A stretch of DNA of 64,000 nt from Rhyacichthys aspro. Taxonomy: Eukaryota > Chordata > Actinopteri > Gobiiformes > Rhyacichthyidae. Below, one piece after another: positions 46,401 to 57,100 of this stretch (position 1 is its first letter; the number at the start of each line of letters is the position of its first letter). The notes under the pieces are model-generated. The model searched no databases. It was not told the origin of the DNA and saw only the letters and a program-made list of their open reading frames with translations. The stretch lies in assembly GCA_036850595.1 (NCBI GenBank), contig CM072166.1, forward strand, positions 12,263,758 through 12,327,757, read 5' to 3'. Both the position numbers and the translations under genes were made by a program.

Positions 46401-48343
46401 ACTTCTTTATAAAAAAGAGAATGAGGGCCTTAAAAACGAATTGGCATTTCTACACCGATCAACTGGATCAATATGGTAACAGTCAGGATGTGAAGTGTCT
46501 CAGAAATGTGGACTGTTCTGCTTTGGTAACATCTAAGCTTTTGGTTCCAACAATGTGGTACAGTTACTAAAAGGCGGAGCTAAAAACAGCATTGTTCTTT
46601 AAATATAGTTTAATGAAGATACATTTTTTAATTATCGAGACAGTAGATAGACAGGAAACAGAGTGAGAGAAAGGGGATGTGCTATCTGCTCCTTAAAGGT
46701 GAGACACTGAGGCACCCCAGTGTTGCCCTTTTTTAAAAACATAGATAAGGCTTTAAATTGTGTGACCCTGTGGCGCAGATGGTGCCTAATCAGGGGCTAC
46801 CTGTACCAAACCATGCCTTACTGAACCAACCAGCACCACTCAGTGGACACCTGCTAATCCATCTTTTCTTGTTGCAGGTGTGAAATCACTTCCAGAGAGT
46901 ACTGTGACTTCATGCATGGTTACTTCCATGAGGAAGCCACTCTCTGCTCACAGGTACGGCATAGGTTTGGTTCTTATATTCCAAATTAAGTGTATGTATT
47001 TAGCTTTAAGCTAAAAGTTTAATGATGCATTATTCTTCAGGATACTGTCGTATAAAGACCACACACTAACCAACTGCGCCACAAGAGAATGTATTGAATA
47101 CATGTAACATCTCTCTACTGACAGAGGGTTAACTCCACCTGATTGCTACTACTGATTTTTTGGTGTCTCTCTCGTCAGGTGGCCTGTATGGATGATGTGT
47201 GTGGTCTGCTGCCTTTCCTAAATCCAGAGATTCCAGACCAGTTTTCCAGACTGTGGTTGTCTCTATTCCTCCATGCAGGGTGACTGCACACTTGTGTTTT
47301 AACAATTTTGTTGATTCACGTATGTCATGTATTTGTGGTGAAATATGATGATTTGTTTGGCTGTAGGATCCTGCACTGCCTGGTGTCAGTGCTGTTCCAG
47401 ATGACTGTGCTGAGGGACCTAGAGAAGCTGGCTGGCTGGCTGCGGATCTCTATAATCTACACCCTGAGCGGTGTCACAGGCAATTTGGCCTCAGCCATCT
47501 TTTTGCCTTACAGAGCAGAGGTATAAACCTTTACAGTAATCTAGTGGATTACTGATATAAAGTGGTAATGAAAGAAAATGAACTGAACTTACACCAGCAG
47601 CATCTATATGAACATGAACATAAGAGTCGATGTCAGTAGTATATTTATACTTGAATACCTGACATATCCTAGTAACATAAAAAAGATTTGCATGTGTGGT
47701 GGTGGTGTGGTATATTATGTACATAAAATGTAATATTGATGTGAACAAATATGTCTTTTTTATTTGTCTTTAAAATGTCAGCAAGTAGCAGCAGCAGCAG
47801 TTGTAATGTCAGTTAAATGAGCTCACACTTTATCTAACTGTTTCTTACTCAGGTGGGTCCTGCTGGCAGCCAGTTTGGCATCTTGGCTTGTCTCTTTGTG
47901 GAGCTCTTTCAGAGCTGGCAAATACTTGAGCGGCCATGGCGGGCCTTCGGCAAGCTGCTGGCTATCTCAGTCTTCTTCTTCTCTTTCGGCCTGCTGCCGT
48001 GGATTGATAACTTTGCCCACATCTGTGGTTTTATATCAGGATTCTTCTTATCCTTCGCCTTCCTTCCATACATCAGGTAAAAAAAAAGATGGTCAGTAGA
48101 GTATTTAAAGAGAGAAAATCTCATAGAATCCTTTTATCTTCCCTCAGCTTTGGACGTTTAGATATGTACCGAAAGCGGATCCAGATCTGTGTCTTCCTGC
48201 TCATCTTCTTGGGTCTGCTGTCCAGCCTGGCGGTCCTCTTCTATGTCTACCCTGTCAAGTGTGACTGGTGTGAATACCTGACCTGCATCCCCATCACAGA
48301 CAAGTTCTGTGAGAAGTATGACCTCAATGCTCACCTGCTCTAA
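37500..48343 (+). CDS. rhbdf1: Inactive rhomboid protein 1 (iRhom1)
   Basis: Nineteen coding exons: 37500-37613, 37699-37832, 37988-38125, 42214-42442, 43126-43332, 43823-43945, 44575-44717, 44799-45050, 45130-45241, 45319-45393, 45470-45631, 45714-45814, 46148-46211, 46282-46376, 46878-46953, 47179-47279, 47367-47520, 47853-48076, 48148-48343; 899 aa, all introns GT-AG, phase consistent. iRhoms are catalytically dead ER/Golgi rhomboids that escort ADAM17 and control EGFR-ligand shedding. The N-terminal cytosolic tail includes LQRKKPPWLKLDIP (11-24) and IVDPLARGRAF (206-216), the motif mutated in human RHBDF2 tylosis. TM1 starts near 448. A Cys-rich iRhom domain (about 484-690) precedes the rhomboid core. 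The protease motif GxSG is replaced by GPAG (762-765), with Pro763 before Ala764, so there is no catalytic serine; His816 remains. Residues 84-129 come from an extra exon (37988-38125) that can be skipped in frame. Confidence 0.96.
37988..38125 (+). other. rhbdf1: Candidate cassette exon of rhbdf1 (46 codons)
   Basis: The exon is 138 bp and enters and leaves in the same phase. Skipping joins ...THSIKR directly to GTADWFGV, exactly the junction in mammalian RHBDF1 as I know it. It encodes a strongly basic segment with two related motifs, RRRSCVPK and RRRSSIPK, plus RRVSTV. These resemble basophilic-kinase (R-x-x-S) sites and 14-3-3 targets. The preceding intron is only 155 bp, the following one 4.1 kb. 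Confidence 0.7.
38126..42213. other. rhbdf1 intron between cassette exon and exon encoding GTADWFG
   Basis: No additional exon is supported. Most of the interval is AT-rich. The block 39730-40060 is distinctly GC-rich with several CpGs, unlike the surrounding intron, and could be an internal promoter or conserved enhancer; no convincing ORF crosses it. Confidence 0.4.
45946..46039 (-). repeat. tRNA-Ile(UAU)-derived element in rhbdf1 intron
   Basis: On the - strand it starts GCTCCAGTGGCACAATCGGT, contains AGTACTTATAAGACAG, an intron-like segment, AATGCCGAGGTTGTGAGTTT and CCTCACCTGGAGCA. The acceptor stem is perfect. The D and anticodon stems carry mismatches that look like CpG decay, and the T loop is TTTGA rather than TTCGA. 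Confidence 0.65.
46600..46760 (-). mobile_element. Decayed SINE body (relative of 12690-12850)
   Basis: The reverse strand of about 46625-46690 reads CATCCCCTTTCTCTCACTCT, then TTTCCTGTCTATCTACTGTC. This parallels the TCATTCCCCGCTCTCTTTCA and TTTCCTGTCCAGCTACTGGC body of the SINE in the alpha-D intron. The tRNA-like head is not clear. Confidence 0.4.
47021..47087 (-). repeat. tRNA-Ile(UAU)-derived element, T-arm deleted, divergent
   Basis: On the - strand, TTCTCTTGTGGCGCAGTTGG starts it, followed by GTCTTTATACGACAG, a short intron-like segment and AATAATGCATC. It parallels the copy at 37271, which also stops at ATGC. Confidence 0.45.
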
Positions 48344-48981
48344 ACATAGGATCTTTTACTTCAGACTAGTCTGAACATTTGCATATGAAGGATTTGGATA
48401 AAGATGACTGATGATGTTCTAAGGTACTGCTGTGCGGCTGTTGTTATAGAGTAATGTTGAACATTCAAAGATTTCACATGGACTTTGGACTACAACTATA
48501 CAGAATACTTGGATGCCTAATGACTTTTTAAGCAAACAAAAGCACGGTAGTGAACAGTAACCAAACTAAATGGACTAACGATGTGTGATTGATCTGTAGC
48601 TGGTCTAATCAATGAGGGATCACACAAGGACGATGTTGACTTTTCACTCTTCATGCTTCTCTCACGAAGAATACATAACACAACAGCATCCTCTGGCGGC
48701 CAATGCCGGCATTGCAACATGCAATGACGAGATTTTTCAATTTTCTACATTTTTGTCTTCATCCTGAGGGTGGAGATACAATGTGCCTTCCCAGCACTTA
48801 TTATACACACATACTGTTGTTTAATGCCATGTACTAGCCTTTAAAGCACTGTTTCACAAATTGTTTTGTGTATTTGTGGTATAAAGGACACACAGGTATG
48901 AATCTGCCCTGGCTTGAATGTGTGTCATTAGAATAATTTGTGTTTTTAATATGAGTTATGGTAGTGTTTTAGCTACCTTTT

Positions 48982-48987
48982 AATAAA
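48982..48987 (+). terminator. rhbdf1: Poly(A) signal of rhbdf1
   Basis: AATAAA stands 639 bases after the stop codon. The 3' UTR between them has no ORF. Confidence 0.65.
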
Positions 48988-49199
48988 CACAATTAAAACA
49001 ATTTTGTATTTTATTATTATTTTATATATATATAAAATTATACTTTATACCTGCCCTTAGACATCTTCATACACCTAAACATCATAACTTTTTAAATTAC
49101 ACTACTACTTAGTCATTAAAAAAAAAAGCACTCATTAAAAATAATAATTATTTGGTCATTCAATTGAACAGAAAAACTATTTTGTTTATTGTTGTTTAT

Positions 49200-49213
49200 C
49201 CACTAGGAGGCGT
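49200..49213 (+). promoter_or_regulatory. CTCF-like motif downstream of rhbdf1
   Basis: CCACTAGGAGGCGT resembles the CTCF core and lies 220 bases after the rhbdf1 poly(A) signal. Confidence 0.35.
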
Positions 49214-49229
49214 CCAACTACCAGTATGT

Positions 49230-51600
49230 CACAAGTTGAAGCTGGTTGAAGCAGTGAAGTGTTCAACGTGATTCTTGTCTGAGGTGCCATTGAAACACTG
49301 CCCCATTGGCATATAGTTATTTGGGAGTTTAATGTCATTCAATTAAGCAGCGTGCAGAACTCTTGTAGGTCCCTATAATCCCCTGTATCTCTGTGTTTCT
49401 TCTTCCTTTTCTGTAGTGTGCATGTGCGTGCCTTTGACGGTGCATACACACAAGCAGGCCTGATTGCTGTGGCCTTCATTAAGTCGTGTCTTGTAATTGA
49501 GTATAAATAAGTGTGTGCTCATGTTAGAGTGGCGCTCTGAGGCTGAGGGGCTCAACAGCACAGACACAGATGACACACATCTAGATCCAAACGGCGAGAG
49601 AATAACAGATGAGACCGCACAGCGCAGATGGGAGCTCCCACTATTCAATAGCATGTATTTGCAGGGAGAGGTTTGTGTTGGTCTTAGTTTGGGCTATTAT
49701 AGAGAATTTGTCATATTTTATTATTTTTAATTCCTTCTTTATATGTTAGTCCAGTCAATCCAAAATTAGAGTTAGCCAAGGCGACCGGTCAGAGGCAGCC
49801 TTATAACATTATATCACTCCGCTGCACAGGTGTTCCTGATTAGCGACCAATTAGCTAGGCCTGTTGTTTAGCTTCTGTTAGCTTAGCTAGCGTGGCAGCA
49901 AACATGGCTGTATATTCACAAGAAATAATAGTAAAAACTATGAATGCAGATAAAAGGAGTTTGTATGAATTTCCAAACTTTACTTCAACAATGTACACCA
50001 CAAAAGATGCCAGGGCGACTAAAGAGGCTTTAAGGCGCCTAAATGCAGGTGAGGGAAAACTTAGCAATGCTAAATTGTAGTTACTGGAGGTAACACTTTA
50101 TAATGACTCACGCCATAAAACAGTAGTTAAGCATTAATAAATGTGCAATACACAATTAACTAATAAACTATATATAGACACTGAAATATCATATGGATAA
50201 TTATACATGGGTATATTGTAAAGACAAACATTTATAACAATGTTTATAATGTGAAAGTGATGTATTGTATTAACGCTTTGTAAATGATGCATTAGGATGA
50301 ATGAAGTTGTTACAAATTCTCAACTAATGCTAGTGTGAGTTATTCTAAAGTGTTACCCTTACTGGCTATTTTGCGTATATTTACAGTTATAATAGCAAGG
50401 TGTCATATAGAGTGCTATGTTTTATGATAGAGCAGACTGAATTTTTAAATACATTTACACCAACAGTGTTTTTTTAAAATCCCATCCTTTTTTTCCTCTC
50501 CTTACACGGAACAGAGGCGAATGATGTGCCTTTTCCCCGGACAGCCGCTGTTATTGATTGTCAAGAGAAAGACTGTTTGACATTTTGCTCATCAGGTTCT
50601 TTGAGGCCAGACAGAATTTCTCTCCAACTTTTGCAGTGACCTTTTTGTGAAGTTATGCCGTTTATGTGCGCAGAAGGACTCAACCCTGAACGGCTGACAT
50701 TTTATTAGCCTTTGTGACAACCCAAAACTATTGGACTTTATATGTCTGCCAAGGTAGTGCGGAGGTTTGAGGGGCCTTGTTACTGCATTATCTCCATTCA
50801 GCTCAATCCAGCTTTATTTACATGCCCAGATCACGTGAGTATACAGCTCTAAATGTAATAATAGTATAGAGCAACTTGTCCAGTCTATTCATATTTGAAA
50901 AGGTGTTTTTTTTTAGCAGCCACAAAATCTATTCTATGTTCTATAAATGTCTGAAATACTGTTTGAGCCTATGGAACACATTTTCAGCCTCCATTGTTAT
51001 TCCCGCCATAAAAGCCACTAATGGCAGCAAGTGATGAACAAATGACTCTGCCGACAGAAAGCAAAAGCATGGAAAATTCTGGAAAATCGTCTCAGGCCTT
51101 GTCTTATCCCATCATTATCTGTAGAAGGTGCTAGGGCTAATAAAGGCAGCACCCAGAGCCATTAGGGCCCCCCTTCCCTTCCTTCTCCTTCACTCTCCCA
51201 TTCCCAGATGACCCACCACCCCCAATAGGAGATTCTCCCTCCCTCTCCTTACACATCTCTCCTCCTTTCTTGATGCTAAATCTTGTCATGTTTTGCTCTT
51301 CTGCATGTTCATTTCATCCCTTTCCTCCACTCGTCATTTCTTCAGCCCCCACTCAACCCTCCCAAACTCTTCATCATGCATCCTTTAAAGATGGTAATGT
51401 GACATGAAGAGGATGGCGTCTACGAGCTATTGATCAGCATCAAACGAGACACACTTAAATACCCCTGGCACTCCCTTCCCCCTCTTCTTATTGTCTCATA
51501 GTTATTTTCTAGTTTCCACCAAGTACACAGTTCTTTTTCATTGTCTTTTTACTTGACAAAAAGGGTAGAATCACAAAATAAGCTTACCGTGGTATTTGAC
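49230..51600. other. Intergenic interval downstream of rhbdf1
   Basis: No gene is recognisable. The segment 50500-50720 and the pyrimidine-rich 51160-51480 are less AT-rich than the rest. The short ORFs show no family resemblance. Confidence 0.5.
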
Positions 51601-52300
51601 CTTTCACACTTCTCTCTAGGTGTGCTAACCCAGTGGAATGGGTACTAAAATATGGGTGCCAGTTAATTTTTACTTCAGTAAAAATGAAAATCACAGGGAT
51701 AAACCATCTTGTCCTAGTAGTAAACCAGCCAGGAGTAAGAATTTGATTATCAGTCCCCCAAAAATTCAGACATTCAGTTTTTAGGTTTCTTAAAATTAAT
51801 TGCTTTAGACTTCATCTGCCATAGACTGATTGAAGAAGGAGTTCTGGTGGTGTTCTGTCCTGCTGCTCACTGATCTTCGATGTCCACTGGCTGCTCTCCA
51901 TTGTTCAAAAACCCAATGCAGGAGATGGTCCATGTTGTTCAGTATAGGATCCGTCCTGTTGCGTATCCATTACTCCACTACTTCAGCCAGAGTCTTCAAT
52001 TGAATACCTATTGTTGAACCAGCCCTCTCTATAGTATTTTAAGGTGTGAGGATGCCCCCTCCAGCAGACTGCAGCATTATAAAAAAAAACAGAATTTGCC
52101 ATCACTGCATTGTTATATTTTATATTAAAACACCTTATCTTTTTTTTTTTTTTTTTTTAGAAAATACAGCCGGCTTTGGCCTTTCCTATAAAATCTTGTT
52201 GTAAAGCTTGTTGCCCAAATGCACTCCCAGATATTTAAGGTGGAAACTATTTCAGTATCTTCCCCACTGATGGTCACAGAATGCACACCACTGCGTTTTC
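51600..52300 (-). mobile_element. Decayed LINE fragment
   Basis: On the - strand, translation of about 52285-52190 reads VTISGEDTEIVSTLKYLGVH..., then GNKL. This is the pattern of the reverse transcriptase C-terminal region in fish non-LTR elements (V.I.GE.IE.V...KYLGV). Further downstream on the same strand (about 51900-51835) comes QWTSKISEQQDRTPPELLL, closely related to a second fragment at 62.6 kb. A poly-T run at 52140-52159 interrupts the region. Confidence 0.6.
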
Positions 52301-52309
52301 ATTCGAGTT

Positions 52310-54085
52310 TTATGGCTCTCGCGTCATGAATGAAAACTACTTGATGTCAGCCCCAAATTTGTCCCACACAGCACAGCAGTTCTTCAGTTCAGACACAACT
52401 AACAATATGCTTTTGTTTAGTCCAGCTGCATGCACAATATGTTGGAAACTATTGCTGCAATGTCATCGCAATATAGCAAAGAACTGCTTGAATCGATGTT
52501 ATGGTAGTTATCACATATTGCATGCCTTGTTAATTTCACAATACAAACGACACATACATCTTAGACCTAACGACTTCGCTGTTTCCTTAATTCTGTTAAT
52601 GCTAATGCAGCCAAAGTTTGCATCAAATTCAGTCTACAAATTATCCAGAAATACGTCTTGTTTTACCCTGGGACATTACTGTTTACAGAGCCGGTGCCGT
52701 GTCTCCATTGGTCTGCTCAGCCCACAGTAGTTTCCACAAGCTAGATCTGTGTTGCTATTCCAAACTGAACCATACGGTACAGTTTGGTGAAAATGGGGTT
52801 ATAAATAAATAGTTAGTGGATGTTGTGTCTGCAAAGAAGAAAGGAGACCCTGAAATGGGACCCTGACAGCTGGCCAACAGGTGGCCACTGACAGACCCTC
52901 TCTCCTCTTTGTGCCTAGAGCAGCACACACACACACTCCTCAGGCTCAGCACCCAGGCCATCAGGTGAAGGAGGCCAAAGGGAGACGAGTGAGGGGGAGG
53001 GGTAAGGTAGGTCCTACTACGCACCTGTCTGATCGCACCGCCTGTGGCAGAGTAATGTTCTGAGTCCCTTTAAAACCTCATGGTCCTATACACCACCTGG
53101 ACTGACAGTGAAGGACCTCTTTCACTGCCTGTCATTCGTGTATGGAAGTCTTTTGACAAGATATCAGTATATTCCTTATTAATGATGCTGTTGTCATTTG
53201 CCTCCTTAAAAGGTTTAGGAATTTTTAATCCCAGAGGCCAGTGTAATCCCCAGGAAATACCTCACAACCTAACCACATTCACGGAGTAATCTCATTCCCT
53301 TGAGCCACTGTTGTTTTTGACATTTAGTGCTAATTAGCAAGTTAGCTTAGCCTACAAACACAACTCAACGAATGACCGACAAAACAGACTAAGCAAACAG
53401 TTAAAAAATAAATAGTAATCCACTCTCTCTCCATAAAATAAACTGATGAAGGGCCAAAATATATACAAAAAATAAAATAAAATAGAAATGTTAGAAGATA
53501 AATTAGCTTTCAAAAGTTTCTATTTTATTAGTGTTAGAATTTTCATATTTCTATTATATTTGCCTTTTCAGATGTAACTATAAGCCAGTGTCTTTTTGTT
53601 TAAGCTGCATATTTTTTCGGCGAATAGCTTAATATTGTAGTAACATTGACTGTTTATATCATTAGCAGTAGCATTTGTCCTTTCAACTTGGAAAAATACT
53701 ACCTAAATCTTACTCACAGGACCATTTATTTAGATGCTTTGTAGGTAATTACTACGCTTTTCTTTCTTGTAGCTCTTTTATCTCAAGGACGCAGCGCCTT
53801 GAAGGAAGCTTATTCACCAAAGACGCTGTGTGCGCTTCATCGTGTGCAGTTCATACGCAACACTTGTGTCACGTTGCGTCTTGTTATTCTTCAGAGACCG
53901 TGTGGAAACATACTGTGGGTTGAAAGGCAGAGCAAATAACAATATGATTTACTGGCTTCCGGAGTAGCCCCCGCTCGTCGACATTTCACTGTCATCTCCA
54001 GAGGACAACCCTGTGCCTTGTGCCATGTGTCCTCCAGCCGTCCCGAAGGCCTGCTCTTATCCTCCACTCATTGGCTCCCAGTCAC
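52310..54085. other. Intergenic interval
   Basis: No gene. The 149-codon open frame at 52281-52730 looks like random translation and overlaps repeat-like sequence. Confidence 0.5.
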
Positions 54086-54087
54086 TA

Positions 54088-54089
<2 letters not shown>

Positions 54090-54119
<30 letters not shown>
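54090..54119. repeat. (AC)n microsatellite
   Basis: Uninterrupted dinucleotide repeat of about 14 units. Confidence 0.95.
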
Positions 54120-54126
<7 letters not shown>

Positions 54127-54129
54127 CCC

Positions 54130-57100
54130 CGCACACACTCCTCATTAGCCATAACAATACTGCTTTCCTCAATGCCCTCTCAGACTCTCTTCATATTATT
54201 CAGGGTTTGTAATTCTGTTTCTCTGGCCTCACTGTGTATGCGTATAAATACATGCACCCCCCCCCTTCTCTGTCGCCCCTGTGTGGGTTATGTCTCACTG
54301 GATTCATTTTCAGGGAATTGTTATCTGATATTCACACAGCGCACATGGGACGGAGAGCGGAAGAAGGAAGATTATTGCACACAATAAATGTGACAAAGAC
54401 CTCAACTGTTCAATAAAGGTGTCTAACCAACCAGCAGGTGTGTCTAGAAAGGAAACATTTCACTGTCAGAGTCAAAGATTGGCGAAATGTCTAAGGCCGT
54501 ATTGTCCAATAACTTCTATGATCGTCAATCCAGTTCCTTTTGAAAAGTTCCAAATTACTTTTTACCAATAAACTGGATTTAACATTTCACTATTAAATAC
54601 ACCAAACTAACTTAATTTAAATTAAACTTAAATTTAAGTATAATTTATATTTACTTTTACCCAATTTTCTTAATGTGACAGGAGTTGACTTTACAGATGG
54701 AAACACCAATCCTGACTTCTGAAGATGTTGGGCTTGACGCAGTACAGACTGTAAGGGTAAAGGTAAGACCATACTGTTTGGTATGGCTCTAAGTAAACTA
54801 AGAGATTAAGTGTTTATTGTAATGAAGCTATCAAAAATGTTAATATATCTTTAGTTTTAAGTCTGTAAAAACAAAACAAATCTTCAATCATATTAATAGA
54901 GATGCAGTCAAAATTCAGTACAAAATGCTTGGCCAGTGCTTTCTTAACAGAGGCAGACAAACTAATCTAAACTTATTAGATAAAAATAGAATAGCATAGA
55001 ATGGAACTCACAGTAAAATGGCTCCATAAAATGTGTTTATGTGTCCACACTAACGGTAGATTAACACCAAAAGTGACATTAGTTGCTAAAGCAACTGGCA
55101 GTCATTTCCAGTGCATGCTACTGACAGCAAGCGACAAGGGGCAAAGTGAACAATGCAAATCCACCAAGCACTGCAGAAACATGAAGAATAGTGTGCTTGA
55201 CAACCAGTATTTTTACCGTGTGATATGAACTTTATTAGACTTTATGTGATGATATTTCATTGGCCTATATGGTTGGTCATGACGGTTAAGGCTGGAGTCT
55301 CACAATCAGACTGACAAACAGTAAAAGTAAAAGGAGAACTTTTTAAATATAAACATAGTTTGAAGTTCAGTAGAGCACAATACAAGTAACATAATCCATT
55401 GTGATTGTAGTTGTTTGAAGAATGTGGCTCTTCCACATTGCACTTCTCTTAATGCTCTAAATAAACAGATCTGGTTCCCAGTCAATCTGTAATTTTCTTC
55501 TAATCTGTTAGTGATGGCCCAACAGTTATGCACAGAGCCGAGGAAAGGACCATTGTGTCCGGTGTACGACAAGCAGGACTAATCATTGTACAAGGCAAGT
55601 CTGGGCCTGTCGGACTGAGGAGGGGCTGCTGGCTGATAACCAGTCAGAGGTGATGGGCTGATGGCCATCGTGACTCAGCACAGGTAGATGATGAAGACAC
55701 GACACACACAAACAATAAGGAGGAAACTACTGGAATCTCTTCAGTCAAGCATATAACTTTTTCATAACCTTAGTTTTACATTAAATATTTTCGTACATAT
55801 TTTCTCAGTCTCAGTTCTAATTTGAAGAATCCTAGCTCACAGACCTCAACAGATTCAGCAGGTGCTGAATAGTTGGCCTTCAGTGTTTTTTCTGCTGCTT
55901 CTATAGGACCCTACTGCTTGTTCCTTTTAAATTCATAATGTATGCAAAAAACCAAGATCCATCTTGAAAGAGCAAATAACCCTCCACATCTCCAAAGATG
56001 TTTACATGACATTCATCATGAGCTTCAAATCAACATCATTCCAGTTCTGAGATACCACTTCCTTCCAAATCACTGTCTCATGAATATTTTTGGAGCACCA
56101 TCAGACGAGAGCAGATGAAACACTATCATCAACATTATCTATATTCTTCTACCTTCTACATAATGTGCAATTTTCTCTCTGACTTTCTATTTATGAAACT
56201 TGCTTGGCGATTTTCAAGTTGATGGCCTTCTGTATTGATTGGTCCCTGTGCGCTGTGCAGCGCTTTACAATTGATCTTAATCTTGGGCAATCAGCTAATC
56301 ATCCTCTGATAAGTGGGAGGAATCAAGTGTTTGATCTGGAGAAGAAGTCGAGAGAAAAAGTGAGATGGGAGCTTACTGTGGAAAATTCCACACATGACCT
56401 TGTGCCTCCAATAGGCAACAGCTTTGGTCAATTTGTCTAAAAAGATTAGGCTTAAATCAACAGCAGGCTCTTTCCTCTCATTGTTTATCTGGGGACACTT
56501 GTAAACTCCACTTTAGTTTGTTGTTTAAATGTTTTATTTTTAGGAGTCCTTCAATGTGAGACACTAGAAACTCCATTTGTGCAATGTTCTTTGTGCAGAT
56601 TTTGTGACAGATTTTTGTTTTCAATAAGCAGTAGCTGTATCCTATTTCACAGCTTCTGTGACGGTTGGTGCCAGCCCGTGTTTGTTCATTTAAGTATTAC
56701 AGGGGAATATCCTCCATTTGCTTCTTGGTATAGCCATCATCCTTCATTTCTGACAGGCTTTGTGGCATCGATGGGGCAAGCTCAGGCTTGTTCAGCCAGC
56801 CCTCCCAAGGTCTGAGGCATGCAGCCTGCACACACATTCACACACAAACATACTCCTCTCCAATCAAATGGAGATTTGCTCAATGCCCCACAAATAATGA
56901 CTGATTTTAGAGAGAACACAGCTCTTCAGACAAGGCCAATCATGTGTAGCTTCTGCTAAAGAGTTGAATGCTGACCCGTCTGACCCTAAGCTAATGCCAG
57001 GAAACCATCAGCAAGAGCATTCATTCATTCCATTAATAGATTTTATTTGCACCTTTTTTTTTAGCTTAAAAATAAGATCAACATGCTTTCAAACGTTAAC

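Noticed and set aside
46765..46800. Another tRNA-like A-box (CCTGTGGCGCAGATGGT) on the + strand
   Set aside because: No B box or closing arms follow, so it cannot be assigned to a tRNA or to the tRNA-Ile-derived family.
52281..52730. 149-codon open frame on the + strand
   Set aside because: Composition looks random, no domain, no splice or promoter context; it overlaps repeat-derived sequence.
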